Both the position numbers and the translations under genes were made by a program. Positions 1 through 8,197 of a DNA stretch of 35,693 nucleotides are shown piece by piece. Source of the stretch: Spirochaetales bacterium. GTDB lineage: Bacteria > Spirochaetota > Spirochaetia > UBA9216. Location of the stretch: assembly GCA_016342585.1 (NCBI GenBank), contig JAEINK010000052.1:1-35693 (forward strand). The letters run 5' to 3'. Within the stretch, counting starts at the first letter, position 1; each line of letters starts with the position of its first letter. The notes beneath the pieces are model-generated. The model had not been told where the DNA came from. It did not search any database and saw only the letters and a program-made list of their open reading frames with translations.

Positions 1-998
1 ATTGTATGTAAAATTCCCCACCGGGTAGTGGGGAAAAATAATTGCAATAGTGGGGAATTTTCACTTGCAACAAACACTTCAAACCTTAATTTGTAGTTGT
101 AGTATTCAAGCTGATCTGATCCTTTAAAAGGTTTAAATTGATTGGCCGCAAGAGCATCAAGCATCAATTTAACTACAGGACTGATGGTCAGAGTGTCAGG
201 TTTTGTGAAATTCCCTTCAATTTTTATAACCCTTTTTACGGATTCACTCGCCTTAAGCTCTGCCTCATCATCAGTATAGTGAAAAGGACCTGAATGCACA
301 GCTGTTCTTATCTGAAATGGTTTTGTTAAGCGATTATCAATAAGGTTGTGAAAATAGACTTCATGGAGGATCTCCATGGCTGCCATGACAGCACTCTGGT
401 TCTTGGTACCGAAAAAGAATACAGCTAATCCTCCATCCCCATCCCAACCCCAAATTCTTCCGTTTCGTGAGTGAACGGCTTTCTGGGTTATCTCTCTTAA
501 AATAGTATAGGTTGCTTCAACTTTATCGCCGGGATTTTCTCTGACAATCCCGGAATTACCAACAATATCGAGCCTCAGGAAGGTCAGTGTATACTCCTCT
601 CCAACCTTCAGGGCTCCCCAGTTTCTGGTCATGCTGTATTTGGGGTTTTCGACAAAGATCTTATTTGAAGAGTCATATATATAACCAAGATCAAATACTC
701 CGGAGATTATTTCCCGCATATAGGGAATGGCATATTTCCTCCCCATCAATCCTTTATCTCCAATCTCAACAAGGAGAAGGACAAGATCGAGGAATTTATC
801 CTGCTTTACGATATCTGTAACGATCTGTCTGGCCGCATCCTTATTCGGAATGGCAATACTCGCAGGAAATCCTGTTCGCTTATATATATCGTAGTCCGTG
901 ATCAGTTTTTTCGCCAGGATTATCATTATCTTTGTTGTCATTGATTGAGCAAGGGCGCGTACTGTTGTGCTGATAAGCGAGCTATTTATTCTTTTCAT
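1..998 (-). CDS. Class III adenylate/guanylate cyclase-like protein, 3' end cut by window and probably by an IS
   Basis: The frame is open from an ATG at 998 to the window edge, with no stop in about 332 codons. The product starts MKRINSSLIS. Around residues 140-280 it resembles a class III nucleotide cyclase domain: a first metal-binding aspartate in LRLDIVGN, a second in WDGDGGLAVFFFG, and then IRTAVHSGPF, like the R-GIHSG strand of the family. These enzymes make cAMP or cGMP from ATP or GTP. The N-terminal part has no recognisable sensor domain and no clear membrane segment. The last 20 or so codons (about 70 to 1) are read from the terminal repeats described above, so the natural C-terminus is probably lost. 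In-frame stops just upstream fix the start. There is no good Shine-Dalgarno site. Cyclase activity is inferred and could be degenerate. Confidence 0.6.
   Translation of the reverse strand, partial: MKRINSSLISTTVRALAQSMTTKIMIILAKKLITDYDIYKRTGFPASIAIPNKDAARQIVTDIVKQDKFLDLVLLLVEIGDKGLMGRKYAIPYMREIISGVFDLGYIYDSSNKIFVENPKYSMTRNWGALKVGEEYTLTFLRLDIVGNSGIVRENPGDKVEATYTILREITQKAVHSRNGRIWGWDGDGGLAVFFFGTKNQSAVMAAMEILHEVYFHNLIDNRLTKPFQIRTAVHSGPFHYTDDEAELKASESVKRVIKIEGNFTKPDTLTISPVVKLMLDALAANQFKPFKGSDQLEYYNYKLRFEVFVASENSPLLQLFFPTTRWGILHT
7..70. mobile_element. Probable insertion-sequence end (IS21-like terminal repeats)
   Basis: Two direct repeats lie back to back, each beginning TAGTGGGGAA and ending TTGCAA (26-47 and 48-70). 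They are flanked by a perfect 12-bp inverted repeat, AAAATTCCCCAC at 10-21 and GTGGGGAATTTT at 50-61. A second stem pairs CCCCAC (16-21) with GTGGGG (28-33). Tandem terminal repeats of about 20 bp that contain GTGGGGAATTTTC resemble, from memory, the multiple terminal repeats of IS21-family elements. No istA or istB reading frame is visible because the element would lie left of the window. The repeats fall inside the open reading frame of the cyclase at 1-998, so an insertion into that gene is the simplest reading. The IS21 assignment is an inference that has not been checked against a database. Confidence 0.45.
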
Positions 999-1016
999 TT
1001 TTAGTATCTATCAACC

Positions 1017-1045
1017 ATTAAAAATGATAAGTATAAGATGGTCAA
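1017..1045 (-). promoter_or_regulatory. Sigma70-type promoter of the cyclase gene
   Basis: Read on the minus strand, TTGACC (1045-1040) is followed by a 17-base spacer and TTTAAT (1022-1017). The predicted start of transcription is near 1010, about 12 bases before the ATG at 998. Only sequence match supports this. Confidence 0.5.
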
Positions 1046-1207
1046 GCCTTTTTTAATGTCATAGTATATATAGTTAATCTAATATTGTATCGTTGACAAA
1101 AGGCCACTTTTCATGCGATCTTTTAGGTGGAAATACTAAATAATTACAATTCTGTATTCATTCTCCTCTTTTTTCTGAGAATTGTTTGCAGAATGGAGGA
1201 TAAATAA

Positions 1208-2983
1208 ATGCGTTACTCCCAGTTATTCACTTTTACAGTGAAAGAGGTTCCTTCCGAAGCTCAATCCGCAAGCCACAGGCTCCTACTCCGGGGTGGATAT
1301 GTTCATCAGGTGGCGGCTGGACTTTTTTCCTATCTGCCCCTTGCCCGAAGGGTAATGAACAAGATTGAGAATATCCTGCATAAGGAGATGGAATCCATCG
1401 GTGGTCAGGAAGTTACCATGCCTGTGGTTCTTCCTGCCGACCTCTGGAAGGAGACCGGGCGCTGGTATCAGATTGGATCTGAACTGACTCGCCTGAAGGA
1501 CCGGAAGGATCATGATATGGTCCTTGCTATGACCCATGAGGAGGCCTTAGGTGATTTGGCCCGTCGGGTTATCAGCTCCTATCGTCAGCTGCCAGCCCTT
1601 GTATATCATATTCAGACAAAATTCAGAGATGACGCCAGACCCCGGGCCGGTCTCATTCGTGTGCGTGAATTTACCATGAAAGACTCCTACAGCCTGGATA
1701 CCTCCTGGGAAGGTCTTGATAAACAGTACCGGGCTCATTATCAGAGCTATTTCAATATTTTCAATTATTGTGGAATTGATGCCCTGGCCGTTAAATCGGA
1801 TACGGGTATGATGGGTGGGTCTATCGCTCATGAATTTATGTATCTTACACCGGTTGGAGAGGATACGATCATGATATGTGATGGATGCGGATACCATTCC
1901 AACAGGCAGATAGCCGAGTTCAGGAAGGACGCTCTTCCGACCGAGGCTTTAGCCGAACTGGAGAAGGTTGAAACCCCGAATTGCAAAACAATAGCAGATT
2001 TAGCCGACTTCCTGAAAATTCCCGCTGAAAAGACAGCTAAGGCTGTTTTTATCTGGGCAACCATTCAGAATGGGGACAACACAGAAGAAGATAAGCTGGT
2101 TGTTGCCATCCTTCGTGGGGATATGGATCTTAATGAAACAAAACTCACCAATGTCATAAAGGCTAAGGAGATGAGACCTGCCGTTGATGAGGAGATTAAA
2201 GCATGTGGCGGTGTTCCCGGCTATGCTTCTCCCCGGGGAATGAAGAATGCCCTGGTTGTTGTCGATGACCTCATCCCCGAATCGGCTAACATGGTGGCAG
2301 GAGCCAATGAAGAGGGTTATCACTATATCAATATGAATTACGGCCGTGACTATTCTGCCCATGTTATCACCGATATTGCCGCCGCAAAAGAGGGGGATCT
2401 TTGTCCCGACTGCGGAGCCCCCATGAAGGCCGAGAAGGCCGTAGAGGTTGGTAATATTTTTAAACTTGGAACCAAATATAGTGATGCCATGGGATGTACA
2501 TTCCAGGATCAGAATGGAGAGCAGAAACCGGTTATTATGGGTTCTTATGGTATCGGTGTCGGGCGGCTCTTAAGCTGTGTTGTTGAAGAGAATAATGATG
2601 ATCATGGTATTATATGGCCCATATCTATTGCCCCTTATCAGGTTCACCTGACCCTTTTGTATGACAAGAAGGATCCAACGGTAGAAGAGCGAGCCGAAAA
2701 ACTCTATGAAGAACTTCAGGCGGCCGGTATCGAAGTACTTTTCGATGATAGATCAGAGAGTCCCGGCGTTAAGTTTGCCGATGCAGACCTTATCGGGATT
2801 CCTGTTCGGCTCACAGTAAGTAAGCGATCCCTGGCAGAAGATTCGATTGAGTGTAAACTCAGGCGGGATTCTGACCGGACCATGCTTCCCTATGGGGAGG
2901 GTGTTGTAAAGGTTAAAGCAATCGTTGAGGGACTAAAGAATGAATTGGGAGAAAGGGTTCACTCTGTTGAATACAAAGAGTAG
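1208..2983 (+). CDS. proS: Prolyl-tRNA synthetase
   Basis: Charges tRNA-Pro with proline in the cytoplasm. The product has 591 residues, close to the usual bacterial-type (ProS type 1) length of about 570. It opens with the class II catalytic core (SELTRLKDRKDHDMVLAMTHEE and FTMKDSYSLD, motif 2 region). In the middle (about residues 240-380) is the YbaK-like editing insertion, which includes CKTIADLADFL and hydrolyses mischarged Ala-tRNA-Pro. After it come motif 3 (MGSYGIGVGRLLS) and the C-terminal anticodon-binding domain (APYQVHLTLL, FDDRSESPGVKFADADLIG). A GGAGG site lies 8 bases before the ATG. It is a single gene with its own terminator at 3014-3048. The next gene is convergent. Confidence 0.97.
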   Translation: MRYSQLFTFTVKEVPSEAQSASHRLLLRGGYVHQVAAGLFSYLPLARRVMNKIENILHKEMESIGGQEVTMPVVLPADLWKETGRWYQIGSELTRLKDRKDHDMVLAMTHEEALGDLARRVISSYRQLPALVYHIQTKFRDDARPRAGLIRVREFTMKDSYSLDTSWEGLDKQYRAHYQSYFNIFNYCGIDALAVKSDTGMMGGSIAHEFMYLTPVGEDTIMICDGCGYHSNRQIAEFRKDALPTEALAELEKVETPNCKTIADLADFLKIPAEKTAKAVFIWATIQNGDNTEEDKLVVAILRGDMDLNETKLTNVIKAKEMRPAVDEEIKACGGVPGYASPRGMKNALVVVDDLIPESANMVAGANEEGYHYINMNYGRDYSAHVITDIAAAKEGDLCPDCGAPMKAEKAVEVGNIFKLGTKYSDAMGCTFQDQNGEQKPVIMGSYGIGVGRLLSCVVEENNDDHGIIWPISIAPYQVHLTLLYDKKDPTVEERAEKLYEELQAAGIEVLFDDRSESPGVKFADADLIGIPVRLTVSKRSLAEDSIECKLRRDSDRTMLPYGEGVVKVKAIVEGLKNELGERVHSVEYKE

Positions 2984-2993
2984 TTATAAGCAC

Positions 2994-4103
2994 TTAATCT
3001 TCAAGATAATCGAAAAGGATTCCTTCTCCCGAAGGGATCCTTTTTTTTGCTCTTCTTCCGAGGAGAGCCTCCCAGTGTTCGGGAAAGAGGCCGGTGGAGA
3101 GATTCTTCTCTGTTCTCAGGATGGCCATATTACGGTTGGTCAGTTCTTCTTCCGGAGCGATTTCCCTGAGAGCATGGATGGATCGATTTGTCGTATTGTA
3201 GTTCTCTGCTTCCGATGGGGCTATCTTTTTTTCCTTCCTTCCCAGGATCCTTTCTACCCGTCGATCGCCCCATTCTTCTTTCAAGAGAGAGATGGCTTCG
3301 ACCTGAGGGTGTTGCTCAATTTTCCTCACGTTCTCTACCATGGTGGCGAAATCGGGTGGCGTCAGGGCTATCGGATCATCCAGCCCTCCATCTTCCCGCG
3401 ACAGGGTGAAGTGTTTTTCAATAAAAACAGCACCTTGAGTCACGGCCAGGCAGGGAATAAGGGTTGGACCCAGAGAGTGATCGGATACTCCCACGGGTAG
3501 GTTGAACCTCCCGGCAAGGAAGGGGAGGGTTCTTAAATTGTACTCCTCCTCCGGTGCGGGGTAGCTGGTTATACAGTGGAGGAGAAGTGTTGAATCCCCT
3601 GTTATTTGTACTGCTTTTTCGATATCTGTAAGCTTTGATACGCCTGTTGATAAAATGACTGTCGAAAAGTTTTGCGTCTCTTTTAAGAGGGGGTAGTGGT
3701 TTAATTCGGGGCTTGCTATTTTTACATCTCTGCAGCCCAATTTTATGAGACCCTTAAGGGATTCTGAGCCGAAGGGTGAGCAGAGGAAGATTAATCCTGC
3801 TTTTTCTGTTTCTTCCTTTAAGGAGTGATAGAAGGCTGGCGGTTGTTCCAGGGCTTCAAAGCAGCTATAAAGGGATATCGAACCTCCGGGGAGCTCCACC
3901 CTTCCCGTAAGAGGGTGAAGGATCTCTTTGGCAATGACCCATTGAAATTTGACACAGTCTGCACCGGCATCCCTGGCCGCATGAATGAGTTCAACTGCTT
4001 TTTTCAATGAACCACCATGGGCTGTCCCGAGTTCGGCGGTGATCATCACAGGATAGCCTGTTCCGATTTCCCTTCCCCCGATATTAATTGCCAAGTCTCT
4101 CAT
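2994..4103 (-). CDS. N-acetylneuraminate synthase family protein (NeuB/SpsE-like)
   Basis: The family condenses phosphoenolpyruvate with an N-acetyl-mannosamine-type sugar to make sialic acid or a related nonulosonate for surface glycans. The 369-residue product has the NeuB TIM barrel: ITAELGTAHGG at the N-terminus, GADCVKFQ, LIFLCSPFG, DVKIASPEL, VILSTGVS, LLHCITSYPAP, VGVSDHSLG and FIEKHFTLSR. A C-terminal antifreeze/SAF-like domain follows, with RSIHALREIAPEEELT. It is the last gene of a minus-strand operon after pncA and pncB and overlaps the end of pncB by 20 bases. No neuA or neuC homologue is present in the window, so the substrate and the glycan pathway cannot be read here. Its last codons overlap the proS terminator. 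Confidence 0.88.
   Translation of the reverse strand: MRDLAINIGGREIGTGYPVMITAELGTAHGGSLKKAVELIHAARDAGADCVKFQWVIAKEILHPLTGRVELPGGSISLYSCFEALEQPPAFYHSLKEETEKAGLIFLCSPFGSESLKGLIKLGCRDVKIASPELNHYPLLKETQNFSTVILSTGVSKLTDIEKAVQITGDSTLLLHCITSYPAPEEEYNLRTLPFLAGRFNLPVGVSDHSLGPTLIPCLAVTQGAVFIEKHFTLSREDGGLDDPIALTPPDFATMVENVRKIEQHPQVEAISLLKEEWGDRRVERILGRKEKKIAPSEAENYNTTNRSIHALREIAPEEELTNRNMAILRTEKNLSTGLFPEHWEALLGRRAKKRIPSGEGILFDYLED
3014..3048 (+). terminator. Rho-independent terminator of proS, inside the coding end of the convergent gene
   Basis: AAAGGATTCCTT pairs with AAGGGATCCTTT around the loop CTCCCG and is followed by a run of eight T on the plus strand. The stem starts about 30 bases after the proS stop. 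It lies within the last 20 codons of the minus-strand gene that ends at 2994, so the same DNA encodes that protein's C-terminus. Confidence 0.85.
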
Positions 4104-5511
4104 CGATCATACCGAACTTGAGATCTCTTAATTTATCGGAAAGGGAGACCTTGTAAATATGAGGATTAATCAGTCTTTTATGGGTCGGGTCCAGGTACTC
4201 CATCTGTTCAATTACTGAACTTCGTATATCTTTAATGGGAGGGTGAGGTTCACATATTTTTCCCCCACTGATTCGTTTTCTAAGGAGGGGCTCCGCAGAG
4301 TGATAACTTTCCAGTTTCAGGCTTTTGTATCTATACATAGGATGGTTAAACCGGATTGGACCTCCTATAGAGAGCTCTTCATCCGCACAACTTATTAAAT
4401 CCCCCAGGGGAGATTTATTTTCATCATAGAATCTATAGACCTGTTTTATTCCTGGATTGGTTATCTTTTCCGGGTTATTGGAGACCTTGATTGTAGGTTG
4501 GTAATTTCCATCGACTTGTCTTGCTGCAAGTTTGTAGACTCCTGTCAGGGAGGAGTCGCATCCTCCCGTAACAAGCTGGGTCCCGACGCCCCATAGGTCG
4601 ATGGGGGCATTATTCGATACAAGCTGCCAGATAACCTCTTCATTCAGGTCGTTGGATACACAGATAATCGCATCATTCAGTCCTGCGTCATCAAGTTTTT
4701 TTCTTACCCGGACACTGAGATACTGCAAATCTCCACTGTCCAGCCGGACACCGATGTTTCTTCCCTTTTTTTTCTGTTCAAGTCCGACAGTGATTGCGTT
4801 TTCTATACCGCATCCCAGGGTATCATAAGTATCGATGAGCAGAATTGTATTTTCAGGATAAAGGTCGGCATAAGAACGGAAGGCTTCCAGCTCATCATCG
4901 AATGTCATAACCCAGGAGTGGGCCATCGTACCGGAGACTGGAATTCCATAATCTTTACCTGCCATAGTGTTGGAGGTGGAACTAACCCCTCCTATATAGG
5001 CCGCCCTTGCTGCCGACAAGGCACCATCTATCCCCTGGGCGCGTCTAAGACCGAATTCCTGGATTTTACCACCCTTGGCAGTGTTATAAATTCTTGCAGA
5101 TTTTGTGGCTATCAGTGTTTGAAAATTTACAATATTAAGAAGCAGACTTTCAATCAGCTGGGCTTCAATCAGATTAGAATGGATCCTTATAAGAGGTTCT
5201 TCGGGAAAAACCAGGGAGCCCTCATCCATGGCGTAAAGATCTCCTGAAAATTTATAATTCTTGAGATAGTCAAGAAACGCCGGTTTAAAGGTGGATTGGG
5301 ACTCCAGATAGTCGAGATCATCCTCAGAGAAGCTCAGGTTCACAAGACGATCAATGAGAGGTTCAATACCGGCCAGAACGGAGAAACCGCTTCCGAAGGG
5401 TTGCCGTCGGAACTGCATATCAAAAACTACTCTGGGATTCTGTTTGTTCAGGAAGTATCCCTGACCCATGGTTAACTCATAAAAGTCGGTTAGAAGGGGG
5501 GTTGTGTACAT
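4084..5511 (-). CDS. pncB: Nicotinate phosphoribosyltransferase
   Basis: Converts nicotinate and PRPP to nicotinate mononucleotide in the Preiss-Handler route of NAD salvage. The product has 475 residues, typical for the family. Visible family motifs are TDFYELTMGQGYF at the N-terminus, EFGLRRAQG, GTMAHSWVMTFD, LLIDTYDTLGCG and IGVRLDSGDL, which line the phosphoribosyl and pyridine binding sites. It starts two bases after the stop of pncA, which supplies its substrate, and overlaps the NeuB-like gene downstream by 20 bases. The three are very likely co-transcribed from the promoter at 6211-6239. Confidence 0.95.
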   Translation of the reverse strand: MYTTPLLTDFYELTMGQGYFLNKQNPRVVFDMQFRRQPFGSGFSVLAGIEPLIDRLVNLSFSEDDLDYLESQSTFKPAFLDYLKNYKFSGDLYAMDEGSLVFPEEPLIRIHSNLIEAQLIESLLLNIVNFQTLIATKSARIYNTAKGGKIQEFGLRRAQGIDGALSAARAAYIGGVSSTSNTMAGKDYGIPVSGTMAHSWVMTFDDELEAFRSYADLYPENTILLIDTYDTLGCGIENAITVGLEQKKKGRNIGVRLDSGDLQYLSVRVRKKLDDAGLNDAIICVSNDLNEEVIWQLVSNNAPIDLWGVGTQLVTGGCDSSLTGVYKLAARQVDGNYQPTIKVSNNPEKITNPGIKQVYRFYDENKSPLGDLISCADEELSIGGPIRFNHPMYRYKSLKLESYHSAEPLLRKRISGGKICEPHPPIKDIRSSVIEQMEYLDPTHKRLINPHIYKVSLSDKLRDLKFGMIDERLGN

Positions 5512-5513
5512 AA

Positions 5514-6125
5514 TTATATCTCACTTGAGTTTAGAATTTTTATTCCCGAATCTTTCATCTCTTTAAGTGCCTTCTTCTCGGAACCTTCGGGTAGATTGAC
5601 GGCTCTGCAGCAGTCCAGGATAAGGTTTGTTGTAAATCCTTCTTTAAGACTGTCCAGCGCGGTAAAATATACGCAATAATCCGTGGCAAGGCCGCAGAGA
5701 AATACCTCTTTAATTTTAAATCCATTCAGATAATAGGTAAGGCCTGTCGAAGTTTTTCCGTCATTTTCATAGAAAGCGGAGTAACTGTCCAAATCTGGAT
5801 TCATTCCCTTATGGAGGATGATGTTGAAATTTTTTATTGCCAGGTTCTTATGAAAATCGGCCCCTTTACTCCCCTGCACACAGTGATCGGGCCATAACAT
5901 CTGTTCTTCACCGGAAGGGAGTTTGATTATCTCTCCCGTGGTCCTTTGATGGGTAGACCCGAAAGAAACATGCTTTTGGGGATGCCAGTCCCGGGTTGCT
6001 ATGACTTTATCAAATCTTCCACAAAGAGAATTAATGACCTCCACGACCTTATCCCCATCCGGAACGGCAAGAGTTCCACCAGGGCAGAAATCATTTTGAA
6101 TATCTATAATTATTAAGGCTTTCAT
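5514..6125 (-). CDS. pncA: Nicotinamidase
   Basis: Hydrolyses nicotinamide to nicotinate and ammonia, the first step of the salvage route completed by pncB next door. The 203-residue product is an isochorismatase-fold enzyme. The catalytic aspartate is in IDIQNDFCPGG, the lysine in ILHKGMNPDLDSYSAF, and the cysteine in GLATDYCV. Metal ligands are provided by the RDWHP segment and by WPDHCVQG. The length matches E. coli PncA. A CAGGAG site lies about 8 bases before the ATG. It is the first gene of the pncA-pncB-neuB-like operon. Confidence 0.95.
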   Translation of the reverse strand: MKALIIIDIQNDFCPGGTLAVPDGDKVVEVINSLCGRFDKVIATRDWHPQKHVSFGSTHQRTTGEIIKLPSGEEQMLWPDHCVQGSKGADFHKNLAIKNFNIILHKGMNPDLDSYSAFYENDGKTSTGLTYYLNGFKIKEVFLCGLATDYCVYFTALDSLKEGFTTNLILDCCRAVNLPEGSEKKALKEMKDSGIKILNSSEI

Positions 6126-6210
6126 CTTTCAGTCTCCTGACCTTTAGTAAAAGCTGGCTGCTGAATCCCTGTTTTGAGTAATAACAGGAATAAAGCCGAC
6201 TATAATTAAA

Positions 6211-6239
6211 ATTATAACTGAAATGAAGAAATCTGTCAT
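6211..6239 (-). promoter_or_regulatory. Sigma70-type promoter of the pncA operon
   Basis: On the minus strand, ATGACA (6239-6234), a 17-base spacer, then a perfect TATAAT (6216-6211). It lies about 85 bases upstream of the pncA start, leaving an untranslated leader of roughly 80 bases in which I see no recognised riboswitch. Confidence 0.6.
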
Positions 6240-6278
6240 TAACATGGATGATTTTGGATATAGTTGTCTGTTCACGGA

Positions 6279-6307
6279 TTGTCCTGAATCAGATTTTTTT
6301 ATAAAAT
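6279..6307 (+). promoter_or_regulatory. Candidate promoter of the small Cys-rich protein gene
   Basis: TTGTCC (6279-6284), a 17-base spacer and TAAAAT (6302-6307). A second possible -10, TATAAT, lies at 6313-6318 but has a poor -35. The gene's AAGGAG site follows, just before the ATG at 6339. Confidence 0.45.
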
Positions 6308-6338
6308 ATTGATATAATCAAATAAAAGGAGTGCTGTT

Positions 6339-6551
6339 ATGACATGTGTAATTTGTGATGCCTGTAAGAAATCTATTCCGTCTCCCCATAGGGAAAGAAA
6401 TTATAATACTTTATTGAATCGGGACCTTTGTCTGGATTGTTACGGGAAACTTGAAAATGGAATTAAGGAAGTAATGGGAACGAAAAGGGAGTTCCATGTG
6501 AACGAACATAATAACGTTCGAAAGGATCTTCTCTACCGAATGACCAGATAG
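6339..6551 (+). CDS. Small CxxC-type zinc-ribbon-like protein, function unknown
   Basis: I do not recognise this 70-residue protein. It has two CxxC knuckles, CDAC near residue 6 and CLDC near residue 31, in a spacing consistent with one zinc ribbon. A charged, helical-looking tail follows. There is no signal peptide or membrane segment, so it is probably cytoplasmic. A strong AAGGAG ribosome site lies 7 bases before the ATG, and it has its own candidate promoter, so it is likely a real, separately expressed gene. It is divergent from pncA and convergent with serS. Confidence 0.65.
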   Translation: MTCVICDACKKSIPSPHRERNYNTLLNRDLCLDCYGKLENGIKEVMGTKREFHVNEHNNVRKDLLYRMTR

Positions 6552-6742
6552 AACGATAGTTATCCCTATTTTTTTTGTGGATATGAGGCAATTTTAAAAA
6601 TCGGTTATTTTCGAAATTGTCTCTTAAGTATTTTTAATGACTTTTCTATAAATATATGTGGTGTATAGACTTGTCAAAAACTCCCTGTGCATCTTTGTAA
6701 GTTTTTTCAATAAATCCCTGATTTTTGAAAAGGCCTTATTAT

Positions 6743-6780
6743 AAAAAAAACCGGAGAATTCCTGGGAATTATCTCCGGTT
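6743..6780 (-). terminator. Rho-independent terminator of serS
   Basis: On the minus strand AACCGGAGA pairs with TCTCCGGTT (6780-6772 with 6759-6751), enclosing the smaller AATTCC/GGAATT pair, and is followed by a run of T down to 6743. It begins about 25 bases after the serS stop. Confidence 0.9.
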
Positions 6781-6804
6781 AAATACAGTATTTCAGTGAA
6801 ATCT

Positions 6805-8079
6805 TCAGCGGGCCTGAATCTTATCGAATCCTGTATAGGGAATAAGTTTTTCGGGTATTCTGATAGAACCATCCTCTTCCTGAAAGTTTTCCATGATAGA
6901 TATAATTCCTCGTGAGAGGGCGATAGCAGTCCCGTTGAGCATATGAACATATCCCTTTCCGGCTTCACCTTTATACCTCGCACCAAGTCTTCTTGACTGA
7001 TAATCTGTACAGTTCGATGTGGAGGTAATTTCTCCCCAGTCTCCCTCTTCTCCGCGCCCGGGCATCCAGGCTTCAAGATCATATTTTCGGTAGGCCGGGG
7101 CACCAAGATCTCCAGTACATGTGTCGACAACCCTATAGGGAACTTCAAGCCCCTGAAAGATCTCCTCTTCGATGGCTTTCAATTCCTGGTGAATTTTCTC
7201 GGAATCCTCGGGCATACAATAGACAAACATCTCTACTTTGGTGAACTGATGAACCCGGTATAATCCCTTGGAGTACTGTCCAGCGGCTCCGGCTTCCCTT
7301 CTGAAACAGTGGGAAAGTCCTGCTAATTTGATTGGCAGTTTATCCTGGGCTATTATCTGACCGGCGTGATATCCTCCCAGGGTTATCTCGGCAGTTCCCA
7401 CAAGACAGGTCCCTGTACCTTCCAGGTTATAGATATTGGATTCAGCACCTCTCGGGTTAAATCCGATCCCTTCAAGAACCTCTTCTTTGGCGATATCCGG
7501 GGTTATCATCGGGGTAAATCCATGGGCGGCGACAATATCCATGGCGTATCGGGTAAGGGCCATCTCTAAAAATACACCCTCATTTTTAAGGTAGTAAAAT
7601 TTAGGGCCGGTTACCTGGGTTGCCGTATCAAAATCAATTATATCCAGATTTTGACCCAATTCAACATGATCCTTGGGTTTGAATGAAAATTCGGGGGGCG
7701 TGCCGGATCTCTTTATTTCAAGATTGTCCTTATCCTCTTTTCCAATCGGAGCGTCCGGATGGGCCATATTGGGGATCCTGGATGCTTCGGCAAAAAGCTC
7801 TTTTTCAACTGATGCGAGGGAAGTCTCAACCACGGCGATATCCTCTTTGAGCTTCTTTCCCGCCTCAATGAGTATCTGTCGCTCTTCCTGCTCCATTTTG
7901 CCTTTCATGGATGCAGCATTATCGTTTCTATCTTTTCTTAAGGCATCGTTTTTTGTGATAAGGGTATTTCTTTCATCGTAAAGCTTCAGTACCCTGTCTA
8001 CGTCCACCTTCATGAACCGGTTTTCAATATTGGCCTTTACGGCCTCTGCGTTTTCTCTGACAAATTTTAGGTCTAACAT
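6805..8079 (-). CDS. serS: Seryl-tRNA synthetase
   Basis: Charges tRNA-Ser (and tRNA-Sec where present) with serine. The 424-residue product has the usual family length. Residues 1-110 form the long antiparallel coiled-coil arm (MLDLKFVRENAEAVKANIENR) that grips the tRNA long variable arm. The class II core follows, with GLYRVHQFTKVEMF (motif 2), EITSTSNCTDYQSRRLGARY, and the motif 3 segment LNGTAIALSRGIISIMENFQ. The start codon has no Shine-Dalgarno site. A promoter -10 element ends 7 bases upstream, so the mRNA is probably leaderless. It has its own terminator. Confidence 0.97.
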   Translation of the reverse strand: MLDLKFVRENAEAVKANIENRFMKVDVDRVLKLYDERNTLITKNDALRKDRNDNAASMKGKMEQEERQILIEAGKKLKEDIAVVETSLASVEKELFAEASRIPNMAHPDAPIGKEDKDNLEIKRSGTPPEFSFKPKDHVELGQNLDIIDFDTATQVTGPKFYYLKNEGVFLEMALTRYAMDIVAAHGFTPMITPDIAKEEVLEGIGFNPRGAESNIYNLEGTGTCLVGTAEITLGGYHAGQIIAQDKLPIKLAGLSHCFRREAGAAGQYSKGLYRVHQFTKVEMFVYCMPEDSEKIHQELKAIEEEIFQGLEVPYRVVDTCTGDLGAPAYRKYDLEAWMPGRGEEGDWGEITSTSNCTDYQSRRLGARYKGEAGKGYVHMLNGTAIALSRGIISIMENFQEEDGSIRIPEKLIPYTGFDKIQAR

Positions 8080-8086
8080 AGGCAGA

Positions 8087-8116
8087 AGAATATCCGAGAG
8101 TAGGGTTTAAAGTCAA
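8087..8116 (-). promoter_or_regulatory. serS promoter placing the transcription start at the ATG
   Basis: On the minus strand TTGACT (8116-8111), an 18-base spacer, then TATTCT (8092-8087). Seven bases separate the -10 from the ATG at 8079, so transcription would begin at about the first base of the start codon. No purine-rich ribosome site is present. Confidence 0.6.
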
Positions 8117-8197
8117 CGACCGTTCTGGGGATATTATCTTAGAAATTCCTTAATTCTTATTTTCAAATAGATTTATTTCGCAGCCTTACGCCGGGTG

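Noticed and set aside
587..820. A short plus-strand frame in the cyclase region
   Set aside because: The minus strand is open across the same bases with clear cyclase motifs and a promoter; the plus-strand frame has none.
2940..3500. A 186-codon plus-strand frame after proS
   Set aside because: It overlaps the end of proS and runs antisense to the NeuB-like gene, across the proS terminator. It has low-complexity content and no start signal.
6624..7148. A 174-codon minus-strand frame over the serS end
   Set aside because: It is in another frame on the same strand as serS, crosses the serS terminator and has no ribosome site.
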